Shown piece by piece: positions 24,747 to 35,445 of a DNA stretch of 64,000 nt (its first letter is position 1; each line of letters starts with the position of its first letter). Origin of the DNA: Calliopum simillimum (Eukaryota; Arthropoda; Insecta; Diptera; Lauxaniidae); NCBI GenBank assembly GCA_951812925.1, contig OX638368.1:161496492-161560491 (forward strand), in the 5' to 3' direction. A program made the position numbers and the translations under genes. The notes under the pieces were generated by a model. The model made no database searches, was not told the DNA's origin, and saw only the letters and a list, made by a program, of their open reading frames with translations.

Positions 24747-26061
24747 TCTTGGTCTTGGTCTTGGTCTTGGTCTTGTTCTTGGTCTTGGTCTTGGTCTTGG
24801 TTTTGGTCTTGGTCTTGGTCTTGGTCTTGGTCTTGGTCTTGGTCTTGGTCTTGGTCTTGGTCTTGGTCTTGGTCTTGGTCTTGGTCTTGGTCTTGGTCTT
24901 GGTCTTGGTCTTGGTCTTGGTCTTGGTCTTGGTCTTGGTCTTGGTCTTGGTCTTGGTCTTGGTCTTGGTCTTGGTCTTGGTCTTGGTCTTGGTCTTGGTC
25001 TTGGTCTTGGTCTTGGTCTTGGTCTTGGTCTTGGTCTTGGTCTTGGTCTTGGTCTTGGTCTTGGTCTTGGTCTTGGTCTTGGTCTTGGTCTTGGTCTTGG
25101 TCTTGGTCTTGGTCTTGGTCTTGGTCTTGGTCTTGGTCTTGGTCTTGGTCTTGGTCTTGGTCTTGGTCTTGGTCTTGGTCTTGGTCTTGGTCTTGGTCTT
25201 GGTCTTGGTCTTGGTCTTGGTCTTGGTCTTGGTCTTGGTCTTGGTCTTGGTCTTGGTCTTGGTCTTGGTCTTGGTCTTGGTCTTGGTCTTGGTCTTGGTC
25301 TTGGTCTTGGTCTTGGTCTTGGTCTTGGTCTTGGTCTTGGTCTTGGTCTTGGTCTTGGTCTTGGTCTTGGTCTTGGTCTTGGTCTTGGTCTTGGTCTTGG
25401 TCTTGGTCTTGGTCTTGGTCTTGGTCTTGGTCTTGGTCTTGGTCTTGGTCTTGGTCTTGGTCTTGGTCTTGGTCTTGGTCTTGGTCTTGGTCTTGGTCTT
25501 GGTCTTGGTCTTGGTCTTGGTCTTGGTCTTGGTCTTGGTCTTGGTCTTGGTCTTGGTCTTGGTCTTGGTCTTGGTCTTGGTCTTGGTCTTGGTCTTGGTC
25601 TTGGTCTTGGTCTTGGTCTTGGTCTTGGTCTTGGTCTTGGTCTTGATCTTGGTCTTGGTCTTGGTCTTGGTCTTGGTCTTGGTCTTGGTCTTGGTCTTGG
25701 TCTTGGTCTTGGTCTTGGTCTTGGTCTTGGTCTTGGTCTTGGTCTTGGTCTTGGTCTTGGTCTTGGTCTTGGTCTTGGTCTTGGTCTTGGTCTTGGTCTT
25801 GGTCTTGGTCTTGGTCTTGGTCTTGGTCTTGGTCTTGGTCTTGGTCTTGGTCTTGGTCTTGGTCTTGGTCTTGGTCTTGGTCTTGGTCTTGGTCTTGGTC
25901 TTGGTCTTGGTCTTGGTCTTGGTCTTGGTCTTGGTCTTGGTCTTGGTCTTGGTCTTGGTCTTGGTCTTGGTCTTGGTCTTGGTCTTGGTCTTGGTCTTGG
26001 TCTTGGTCTTGGTCTTGGTCTTGGTCTTGGTCTTGGTCTTGGTCTTGGTCTTGGTCTTGGT
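24747..26061. repeat. (GGTCTT)n array, about 219 hexamers
   Basis: About 1.3 kb of uninterrupted hexamer. The few variants are at the left edge (GTTCTT near 24775, GGTTTT near 24800) and a single G-to-A change at 25646. All hexamers stay in register throughout. Because the unit is six bases without a stop in several frames, it yields very long chance reading frames: Leu-Val, Leu-Gly and Trp-Ser repeats on the + strand, Arg-Pro on the - strand. These are not genes. Length may be imprecise if it was assembled from short reads. Confidence 0.95.
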
Positions 26062-26300
26062 TTGCTCATCACTAACTTGATAACATGGAATTGTTGAGAT
26101 TAAGTTTAAAAAATTATATCGACCAAATAACCGATTATTATGGCACAGAATTTATATGACATTACTTTTGCCTCGTTTTTTAGTTGCACCATTGTCATTT
26201 TGAACGGCTCATATGTACAATGTGCATACAGAGTTTTCTTTAACTGTTAATGTGTGCTGTGTAGAGTATTTAATCTATGACCAGAACAAAGGTAACACCC

Positions 26301-28061
26301 GTATTTTTTTTATATAATTAAAATTTGTGTTCATTTCAAGAAGAAAGCAAATTTGCTTTACTTTTTTAAAAACAATCCAAAAGCATAATAGGGTGAATCT
26401 CAGAAAAATGTACCAAAACATGCCTTATTTTGTGCCCACCTATTTTTATTTTATTTTTTTATTAAATGAAGATTCATCATATTTTTAGCAGTTTTTTGCA
26501 ATTATTTCAAGATTTTGAGCGTGTATGGGCCAAACGGACCTCAGATTTGGATTTAGCGCACCAAAATACATATGGATAGATGGGTTTGATCAAATGTACA
26601 CGCCATTTTTTTATTTTGTGTGCCGGTGTAATCATCACTCAAACTTTCGCAAATTTGCAACTTGTCAGTTGTGAATTTTTAGCCTTTCGGTGTGCCATCA
26701 AGCGTGATCATGTGATCATCACCATATGTTGTAAGCTGCAATATACAAAAACAACAACTGTCGAGCGATACAAAAAAAAAAAAAAAATTCACCCGACTTT
26801 TTTGCTGTTTTCTTTGTGATGTTAGCGCACAAGTGATTATGTTAATTTTCCAAATGACCATCATCCTTTTCGTGGCTCCGTAGCTGAAGTTGCCACCATG
26901 GATCCTTCTAAGGAGTTCGTTTGGGGACTTTGCAACAAAAAGTGCAATAAAGTTTTGTTTGAACAGCACCACAGCTCAGCTGATTAAAAACATCCTTCGC
27001 AGTGTTGCCTTGTCGTTGGAGATCCGCTTGTCTGTCAGCTTTCCATGTTGTGTGCTGTTGCGCATGGTTACCTTTTTTCTTGATCGTTTCCTATTTTTGT
27101 AGCTGTATAATTTTCAAGACTAATTGGACACAAACGACGAATCGAATGTCAAGAGACGTACGCTTTAATTTTCGTGTTTGTTGTTGGTGTTGTTGAAGTT
27201 GACCTGCTTTAAACGGCGATGTTTCTTCCAGTTTTAACGCTGCATGTTGGAATTCACGACTTTGTTGCATTGTTGTTTGTGTCATGTGCGCAATTTTCTT
27301 TGCAGTTGTTGTTGTTCTTGTTGCTTACTGACAATTTAATTCGTTTTAAAAGTGAGTACAAAATGGGAGTGAGTGTCGGTTGCTGCAAGTGCAGTAGGTC
27401 GCGCATGCGCATACGCAAGCGCAAACGAGGGAGAACTTCAGACAGCAGACAAATTAATGGCAATGTAAGTAACCAGCGACTGTGTGTTGGGATCAAATGA
27501 ATTCATTATAATAACATTGTTGTATTTAATTGTCGCTGTTTATCTCCACTGTTACAGACATAGGCTAGTGTCTTTAAAACCAATAAATGATGTTGGCCAA
27601 GGCGTGGCAGAATTCTCCCCGAAATCAGTCTGTAGCTCAGCATACCAAAAGCGCACACAAGTTCTAATATTAATTGATATTTTCGCCAGCTCCCTTTCGT
27701 AGTATCTTAATATATTGTATGAATTAATGTTTTTTGCAAGTCTTTTATCATCTTCATCCTTGATATCAGCAAATTTCTCTTTAATTTGATCACTCAACTT
27801 TTCTAGCCTTCCTGCCACTTTCTATTCCCATGCAACTTTTATACTCGTATATCACCAAGAGAATCATTCGATGTTTGTAGTGCGATGATGAATCACTTCA
27901 CACAAAAAATAGAACATTAAATTAATCAAAAAATTCATTGAATTTGAACCGAGAACCATTCATTGACTATATGAATCATTTCATAAAATATAAGAAATAA
28001 ATTCATAAATTTTTATTTTATTTTCCAAAAAATAAAAAAATTCAATGAATTTTTCATTAAT
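26301..28061 (+). other. Intron segment without confirmed gene
   Basis: AT-rich. A small inverted AAAAATTCATTGAATTT pair lies at about 27930-28055. Bases 27363-27464 form a possible exon with a GTAAGT donor (see findings); the evidence is too weak to list it as coding. Confidence 0.4.
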
Positions 28062-28954
28062 ATTGGGCCTTATCGTAAATCTGAAGGAAGTTCCATTCTC
28101 TCCCTACCGGGGAAGGAGCACTGGAAGTAGTGAATATTTCATGAATGGAAACTCCCCTTCCTGCAGCGATACTTTTTTTATTTTAATATCGTTGACATTT
28201 TCAGAAATAACCAATTTGCAACGCTGTGTTTTTCCAAGAGCGTTGACATTTTACACAAAAACAACAACTGGCAACGCTGAGTCTTTCCCATATCTTTGAC
28301 ATTTTGCGCAAACAACCTGTCTGAACGCTGATTTTTTCCAATTTTGTAGACATTTTATACAAAAAAAAACATGTGGCAACGCTTTTTTCCGTAAATCGTT
28401 GAAATTTTTTCCATTTTCCACTGGATTTTGACAGCTGACTTAAAAAAAAGATAAACAAGAAACAGCAATTGCAAAAGAAGAAAAAGAAGCAATTGCAGCA
28501 GTGAAATTTAAGTTAATGCTTTGCTTTTTAAAGTAAAAAATGTCTTTAATCATTTTTGTGGATTTTGAAAAATCAAAAGTTTGCACCAAAAAGTTTCAAA
28601 AAATATTTGAGTGAAAAGTAGTTTTAGCAGAACCAGTATAAGTTGGAAACGCTTGGATGAATATTAAAAACTTTAGTGTCATATGAAAGCTATTTCAATA
28701 AGCTTTAAAATTGTTGTACTAAAGTTTTTAATTTGTCAAACGTTATTTATAATTATTCATTTATACATTAGTACTCCCTAGCAAAAAGTTGAGGAGCAAA
28801 TTTAACAAATAAAAGTGAAAAAACTCGCTCCCAACTTATTGCCGATTACATAATTTTTCCAGTGAATTTTCCCTTTCCACGAAATTTTTTGCGATTGCAA
28901 ACCAGGGAGATAGCGAATAAATTCTCGAGAATATTTATTTACGATAAGGCCCAT
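28062..28954. mobile_element. 0.9 kb element of the ATTGGG...CCCAT family
   Basis: Ends ATTGGGCCTTATCGTAAAT and ATTTACGATAAGGCCCAT are nearly perfect inverted repeats, related to those of the MITEs at 21076 and 36301. Inside, about 28190-28440 is a degenerate tandem repeat of roughly 55-60 bp with the landmarks TTGACATTTT, ACAAAAACAACA and GGCAACGCTG. No transposase is recognisable. Confidence 0.7.
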
Positions 28955-31900
28955 TATGTTTTTTATTTTTGTGTGTTTAAACGCTTAAACGTTTTCCACT
29001 AAAAATTAAGAGTAACAATACCAACAACAAACAACAACTGTACGTATAATTTGTACCCATCAAAGTGATGGGAATACAAAAACAATGCAAGTCTCCCTCC
29101 GTGAATGTTGTGTGGGTTTGTCGCAAAATAAATTTCTACCTTTTATTGTAAGTAGTTCCCAAAAAAACAACCATAATATTTGCTGCTGTCGTCTGTGAAA
29201 TTCTCCTCTGACACCTCAAGACATAACGTTACTGATGAGAAAATGGAGGCAACCGGGAGGACAAAAGAAGGCTTATGGAAATTTTATCGATTTTCATCAT
29301 CCTCCTCTGAAAGAGCACAAAAATAAATTCATCCATTTAGCCGCACAACAACAAATCTGGCCAGAATTTATCCACCCACACGCTGGCACAACCAAACCGG
29401 TAAAACTTTTGACTGCAGCTGCTGCATCGATTGCACTATTGGAAGAAGCAGAGAAGGAGGGTGGGAGGGAGGTTGGTACACACAAGACGACAGGCTTCAA
29501 ATTCTGTTAGGAGTCGCTTAAGCTGTGGAATAACATTTTCACAAACGAAAACTATTTTCTATTGTTGTGTTTGTTCGGCAGTTTATCAGTTCTCTCTATT
29601 CTCTACTCTCCTTTTGTGTGGAATGACGATGCTGTTGCTAGGTGCGCATGAGCTTGATTTGATATAGTGGATGGGGTAGTGAAGAGGAGATTCAGTAGTT
29701 AACCGATTGGATACATGAAGTCTGCACATGAGAACAACTGACTTAATTTTTGTCTTTAAATTTGCAGCAGCAGCAGAGTTGCCAACATTATTTTCGTTGG
29801 CTTATAAAATTATTTATCGAAAGTTTTGTATAGTTGTAATGACGAACCAAGGTTGAATATCACCGATTTCCGACGAATATTTGGAAAAAATGTTGCAAGA
29901 ATTTTCTCTCGAACTCTTCGAGCACTATCCAGATCTCTGATCAGAACTTTTTTTGCATGAAACTTTTTTATAAAAATTTTTGTTTTGAAAATTTTTTTTC
30001 ACCAAAAAAAAAAATTTTTAAAAAAAAGTATGAAGAACTACAGAACTCTTTCTTGTGAGCTCAAAATTTTTGGGTTTTCGAATATTCCGTAGCCAATTTC
30101 ACATGAGTATGGAAAACTAGCGAAAATCTTTTAAACTTTTTAACATTAAACCGGCATATTACCAAAAAAAAAAAACGCACCCAGTTCGAAAAGAAAGATA
30201 TTTTATTCGGATGCTTAACGTTTGTGAACCCTTAATGCGACTGTTGTATCTAAATTTCTCCTAATTGCACACATTTCCACAATTTTCGATGGCAACTTAG
30301 TGAGTTGTGTTGTACAGAAGTCCAAAGGCATTCGTATCATTCATTTTTTTCTTCTTCTTCCTCTTGCATTCATAGCTATTGAGGTCGTCGTCATCTTCAT
30401 TGTCATCGTATCATCAACATTTCAGTTGCTGTCATGCTCGTCAATGTAACTGGCTCTAACAGACACGGCACCCAACGCTTGAGTAAAACCTCAAAGCTAT
30501 CTGAAAGGGCAGCAGTAAAAGCGAAAAGGCAGATAAAACTCTGCTGAGAAGAAGTTCCTAGTTAAGTCGTTTGTTTGAATTTTGAACCAACTTCATATTA
30601 ATAGACATTCCGCAGGTTTGTCGTGAATCAAGTTGAGTGCAATTGTAATAAATGTGGCAAAAGGAATTCCAAATAAACTCTCCTTTGTTTTGTGTCCTAT
30701 TTCGTTGAACGGCTACATAGGTACTGTGTGGTAGAGTTGAGGTGCTCATGCATTTGCAAACATAAGCGCTTTTGCTCTAAGTAATCGTCGTCATATGATT
30801 TATGTGATCACGATTCCATGTAGCCTGTCGAGCAGAGTTGGATGCAGGCAGGGGTAGAATTCGTATGGATGAGCGAGCAATGCAACATTTAATTTTTATT
30901 CAGAAATTGTGTGAAAAATTTATTAGTCAGCCAAGCTGTGTGGCATATTTATGTGTTTCTGGAAAGAAATAAAAAAATTCTAGATATCATTTTTTTTTTT
31001 TTTTTTTTTATGGAAGTTATGAATATCAGGTATAGTCCAGTCAAATAACGATTCTTCAAGTGCCCAATTAAATTTAAACAGTTGAATTTTTCACAAATTA
31101 AATTTCATTCTTCATAACTCTTCCAATGAAAAATAAAAAATCAAGCGGACATGTGTCATTGCCTATTTTTGTATTGATTATTCTTTGCATCTGTATCAAA
31201 ATATCTATCTTATCTTCCATTTCATTCTTTAAATAATTTTTATTTTCACATAAATAAATAATGAAGCTTAAGCAAAAGAACACCACGTAATGCAAACGTT
31301 CTATTCCATTCATTTTGGCAGTGGAAACGCTCGACAAAGAATCTATCGCTTGTTACCACTCGCCAAACAGTGATGAGTGTCAAAGGCGTTGTAGTGACTA
31401 AATGCTGCAAATAGGCTACATATGTGCGAACGAACGAACGTCCTATGTGACAACTGACATCTAATGTTTTATTTGTTCAAAACTTGACTGACGTCCAGAC
31501 GCTTTGGCGACGGTCGCTTAACTCAGTTGGCATGTGACGTTGCTGCAACATTTAATTGCGCTACACAATCAAGAGACGCTATCAAAGAATTCACTCAGCC
31601 GATTACTATGCCATCAGCCATCACCAACACAACACCAGCAACATCAACAACTTACGGCACAATATTCTGTTCTTCTGCTTAACGCCTGCAGTTGGAAGTA
31701 ATTATTTTTGAATGCCAACTAAATCGGTTACAATGCGTCGACTGACAATGTTGTTGCCAATTCGTTGCCACTTACTTTCACGGTAGTCGACAACAACAGC
31801 AACAACATCTGCTAAAAAAGATGCAACCACAGATAGTTAAATGCATATGAATGCAAATTCTGCTTGTTTCATAGATATGCTTGAGTGCATTTTGATTTTG

Positions 31901-32768
31901 CCTTTTGCTTGCACTACTGATAGACCGACCGACCGCTGAGCCCTGCTGCCCTGCTCGACATGCCCGCTTCCCTTCTGTTTGTCAAAGTAACAAATAAAAA
32001 AAATGAGTGGAGTTTCACCTTTTCACCAGTCGGTGTAGAGGCTACAGGGCTATGCCGTTTTGTATGTATTTTTAATTTAACATTCGCTTGCAACACTTTT
32101 ACATTAGAAAAGTGCTTACCATGTCTTGTTGTTGAACAAAATTGAGACATTTGCTGAAATGTGTTGTAGTAAAGTATACATATCCGTAAGTTTAAGGGTG
32201 TTTCGAAATTTTGATAACTAAAAAATTTCATTTCAAAGGAATTCACATGTCAAAATACATTTACCTCATTTTGTATCTAATGATACTTTTGAAAAATAAT
32301 TGGAACGTCACTGCCCTATATACGTAGGGTTGTAACAATTGAGCAGGTTAGAAGGAAAATAGGAAAATTATTTTTATTTATTTATTTTCGATCAGCCTTT
32401 TTTATCTCCTCTACATAATCGTCATTTTTTTTCAATACATTTTTCCAACCCATAGATCCAATTATGAAAACAGTCCTGAAAATCGTGTTTTTGAAGTTTC
32501 TCATATTCTACATAAATTGCGTTCCGTATTGCTACCCACTAAAATTTTTTTGTAGTTTTTTTTATGACGCAAGATCCAGAAAAAGCGTTGCTAGGCGTAT
32601 TCGTTCGACCCCAGAGACCGCAATAAAGCTACATGTTATTTCTGCAGTTTTTATCATGATTAAAGAAGCAGTGACGCAATTCCATTTCCATTCAGTATAC
32701 TATATTGTAGTTACGGTTTGTCAAGTATTCAGTGTAATAGCAGTTGCAATTTTTGCTGTGGCGATGTA
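28955..32768 (+). other. Intron segment without recognised gene
   Basis: AT-rich. A short GCA repeat lies near 29767-29776 and a long T run near 30990-31010. The part from about 31340 to 31900 is more complex, with CpGs and CAA/CAG-rich stretches, and lacks repeats. No exon is recognised. Confidence 0.4.
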
Positions 32769-34125
32769 AATTGACATCATAATTTTTGTTGCAGACTTTA
32801 TTTGTCTTGCTTTAATAGGAGATTTGGTTCCTTCCGGGCTTCATACCATGAACTGTTGTTTGATTTTCGGATTATACTTATAAAATAAAGCTTCATCACC
32901 TGTTATTTTATTGAAACTGCTGGATTGTGCGTTTTCGTATTTCTTTAGGAAATACTGTGCAAAACGTCCCTAAATAAATGAATAAATGTGTAGCCCCTTA
33001 CACAATAACACAAGCCCACAAAAAAGAAAAAAGTACCATGCGCGAAAGATCAGACCACCTGAACTTTATGTTTTTGGGGTCGCTGAATCCGAATATGATG
33101 CCAGAATAGCGAAGTTGGTTCGCGTTTTTTCAGAAATCAACAATAATGCTGAAAATTACTGATTTTTGTTGGTTTCTGAAAAAACCCGAACCAACTTCGC
33201 TAATCTGGCACCATTTTCAGATTCAGCGACCCCGAAAACATAAAGTTCAGGTGGTCTGATCTTTTGCGCATGGTACTTTTTTTTTTTTTGTGGGCCTGTG
33301 TAATTGATTCTATAACGCATTATTCGAATATTACATAGAACATTTTATATATTACATGTAAGGCAATGAATAATGAATTTCCTTTTCGATTACATATGAT
33401 TCAATGGGTAATCGATAAAAAAATCTTGTTCGATTACTCGACCGATTTCGTGTTCGATACATTCATTTTTTTCTATGTATTACTCAATAGATTACATGCA
33501 AGCGAATATGTGTTAAAATAATGCCTTTTCTAACCCAGAAAGTAATCGATGCAAACTTTTTTTTTATTACTCGACTGATTACATGTAAACGAAGTTTTTG
33601 CTGAGGTACTTGAGCTTCTTTTTAGATCTCGTGAAGGAGAGATTTTTTCGCGTATAACAAGATCATTATCTAATGTTTGCGACACAGCCATGGCATTCAA
33701 CCTCAAATCGTCAGCAATCATTTCTCGTGGCAATCGTGGATCTTCGGCCTTAACCAAGACTTTATTTCTCTCATCGGTCGAAGACTTTCTTGTGACCTTA
33801 TCGTAGCTCGTTCTCTACAGAAAAACGTCCAGCCTGGACTCTTTGAAACAGTCTAAAACGATAGTGCTTTCATTCTATGTGTAATTTAGCATTCATTAAT
33901 AACATAAACTGGCTTAAATTTACACCGGAAGCTGTCAAGAAACGCATGACGAATTTCTTAATTTGTTGGTTTCGAAATTTCTTTCGACTTTTTATCAGTT
34001 ATTTTACGAGTTCTCATCTCCATTTTGATCGATCTCTAAGAAATTTTAAATGAAATATTACAAGATAATTTTGAATTTTCTTCCATCTTTAAATGTTTTA
34101 AAAATAAGTTTTGTTAGACCCCACG
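32769..34125 (-). pseudogene. mariner transposase relic, interrupted and truncated
   Basis: Minus-strand codons near 33680-33757 give EDPRLPREMIADDL and LNAMAVSQ, the helix-turn-helix region of mariner transposase. 32769-32970 aligns with the middle of the full-length mariner at 56763-58092. The 3' end, TTTTGTTAGACCCCACG (to 34125), is a diverged copy of that element's terminal repeat. Between the two halves lie a foldback element (32998-33303) and about 300 bp containing repeated GATTACATG(T/C)AA motifs. The distal terminal repeat and the rest of the transposase are missing. Confidence 0.75.
32998..33303. mobile_element. Foldback MITE inserted in the mariner relic
   Basis: About 85-bp arms: TTACACA...AAGCCCACAAAAAA, then GATCAGACCACCTGAACTTT and GGGGTCGCTGAATC on the left, mirrored on the right ending TGGGCCTGTGTAA. 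A second inverted pair, GAAGTTGGTTCG versus CGAACCAACTTCG, lies inside, so nearly the whole unit folds on itself. The left terminus has an extra ATAACACA. It splits the mariner coding homology, so it is younger than the mariner. Confidence 0.75.
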
Positions 34126-34722
34126 TTTATTGATATTTTTGCATTGAACACATTAGTAAAAATTCTATAGTCCACATCTGATTGTCATCTTTATCCCGAA
34201 CAATAGCTTGTATTACCGCACTTTTGGTGAATGAGCAGTTGAACGAAAAATAGACAATTGAACCTCGAAGGACGGGTTGATCGAGAAAGTGGGTAGTTGG
34301 CAACTAAACAATTTTATATCTTTTTTATCATAAATTCGAATTCAAAACAAACTTTTTTTAAAATTTTTTATTTTTCGTATTCAAGAAAACTAAATTTTGC
34401 TCAATTTTCAGTCGGTTCTCATGCATTTAATTGAATTTAGACATCAAAACGAACGGAAAGAATAACAGCGCTGAATGAGCGGTGAACGCAATGGCCATTC
34501 GAATGTCAGCGACGATTTCTATGCGGCGTTGCAGCGAGCTATTCATAGTTGAACGACACGCAACTGTCGTTGAAGGTTCTGAAGGAGGTCAATTTATAAA
34601 CTATGATTCTGAAATTTAATTTGTTGCTGTTAATGCTATAACCATACGTGTCTCATATTGAGAATTTTGCAATAAAGATTTTTTGAAGCTTGCTTCGACT
34701 TAGTTTATTATCTCAAATTACA
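34126..34722 (+). other. Intron segment without recognised gene
   Basis: AT-rich with a more balanced patch at 34440-34580. Nothing recognised. Confidence 0.35.
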
Positions 34723-35442
34723 CTGTACTAGTTGAAAATTTGGTCTGACGGGAAATAGGTCATTCTAACCTAATTCGGGCATGGGGAACTCAGTGGTGTT
34801 AACCGTTTTGCTGAATTGGTTCATCGCCCCATACAAAAAGTTTAAATCAAAATTTTGTCTATTAAGTGGTGTTTTTCATAAAGAATTTCTTTTTAAATTG
34901 TGATGAATCAATGATTTTTTTCCAAAAATATGATTTTAACAAGAAAGTGGATACTGCCAGGATCTGCGGTGGTCCATAAAAACTAAAATTTTATTAATTT
35001 TATTACTTTATTGGAAAATTTTCAAACCTTTGCAGAACAAAATCATATGACAAATGTCAATTTTATTCTGGATTTAGTGAATAAACCAATAAATGACTGA
35101 GCAAAAATTATAATTTTAAGAAAATTCGGAAGAAACTAACGTTAAAGTAAAAAAATATGCAATGAATTGATTTAAAAGTTAGCAATTCGAATGTCTTGAT
35201 CATGAACTGTAAAATATACTTTTGATGAAAAATAAATCATTGATTTATCAGAAGTTACTAAGAAATTCTTTACGAAAAACACCTCTTTCTAGATGAAATT
35301 TTGATTTGAACTTTTTGTATGGGGTGATGAACTAATCCAGCAAAACGGTTTGCACAACCGAATTCCCCGTACCCGAATTAGGTAAAAATGACCTATCTTC
35401 CGCAAGACCAAAAAAAAAAAGGTCCCAAAAACTAGTACAGTG
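34723..35442. mobile_element. CACTA-like foldback element (720 bp)
   Basis: Ends CACTGTACTAGTT and AACTAGTACAGTG are inverted, and TTA flanks both sides (34720-34722 and 35443-35445), which fits CACTA/CMC-type 3-bp duplication. The inverted arms extend about 200 bp inward and include GGTCATTCTAACCTAATTCG, ACCGTTTTGCTG and CCCCATACAAAAAGTT. Non-coding. The CACTA label is inferred from termini and duplication length only. Confidence 0.65.
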
Positions 35443-35445
35443 TTA

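Larger units (their letters stand above)
23693..26074. mobile_element. hAT-type MITE (same family as 7791-8230) containing a giant hexamer array
   Basis: Same termini as the 7.8 kb copy: TAGTGATGAGCAAAAT on the left and TTTGCTCATCACTA on the right. Left interior (AATTTTGCGAGACCAAGACC, AAGTTGTTTCACGCCCG, TTTTAAAAACCCAACTGCTTTG) aligns with the 7.8 kb copy. It is interrupted at 23987-24613 by another element and extended by the array at 24747-26061. No clean 8-bp duplication remains; only ACTT is shared by the two junctions. Confidence 0.8.
23558..26210. mobile_element. Foldback element related to the 22435 MITE, carrying inner insertions
   Basis: The left end GAGCCATTCAAAATGACGA is repeated inverted at the right end as TGTCATTTTGAACGGCTC. 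Each is followed inward by the family block AGGCAAAAGTAATGTC. TTGATTTCTGTTTTCACG on the left matches the 22.4 kb MITE. The hAT-type MITE at 23693-26074 interrupts it. Confidence 0.65.
23288..26300 (+). mobile_element. Helentron-like copy C, interrupted by nested elements
   Basis: Left part (about 23288-23557) begins TTTTTATACCCTGCAC and matches the 5' region of the 52532 copy: GTCCTTTGTTCGCAGAG, TAAATTTAGTTCGAGGTATT. The right part (about 26211-26300) contains TGTGTAGAGTATTTAATC and ACCAGAACAAAGGTAACACC, the family's 3' end, but has lost the terminal CTAG. Everything between is inserted DNA, listed separately. The GGGCGTGGC modules are absent from this copy. Confidence 0.6.

Noticed and set aside
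24747..26061. Hexamer array as a telomere repeat or CRISPR array
   Set aside because: Flies lack telomerase repeats, the unit is not a known telomere motif, it is embedded in a transposon with unique flanks, and there are no spacers.
24590..26097. Very long open frames (330-496 codons) on both strands
   Set aside because: They are simple translations of the GGTCTT hexamer inside a MITE; dipeptide repeats only, with no domain, no splice context and several overlapping frames open at once.
27928..28055. Small inverted AAAATTCATTGAATTT pair next to the 28062 element
   Set aside because: Short, AT-only palindromic motifs are common here; no terminal duplication or sister copy supports a separate element.
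29235..29510. 91-codon open frame with mixed composition
   Set aside because: Looked protein-like (fairly even composition) but has no recognisable domain and no flanking splice pair in a phase matching the sba exons.
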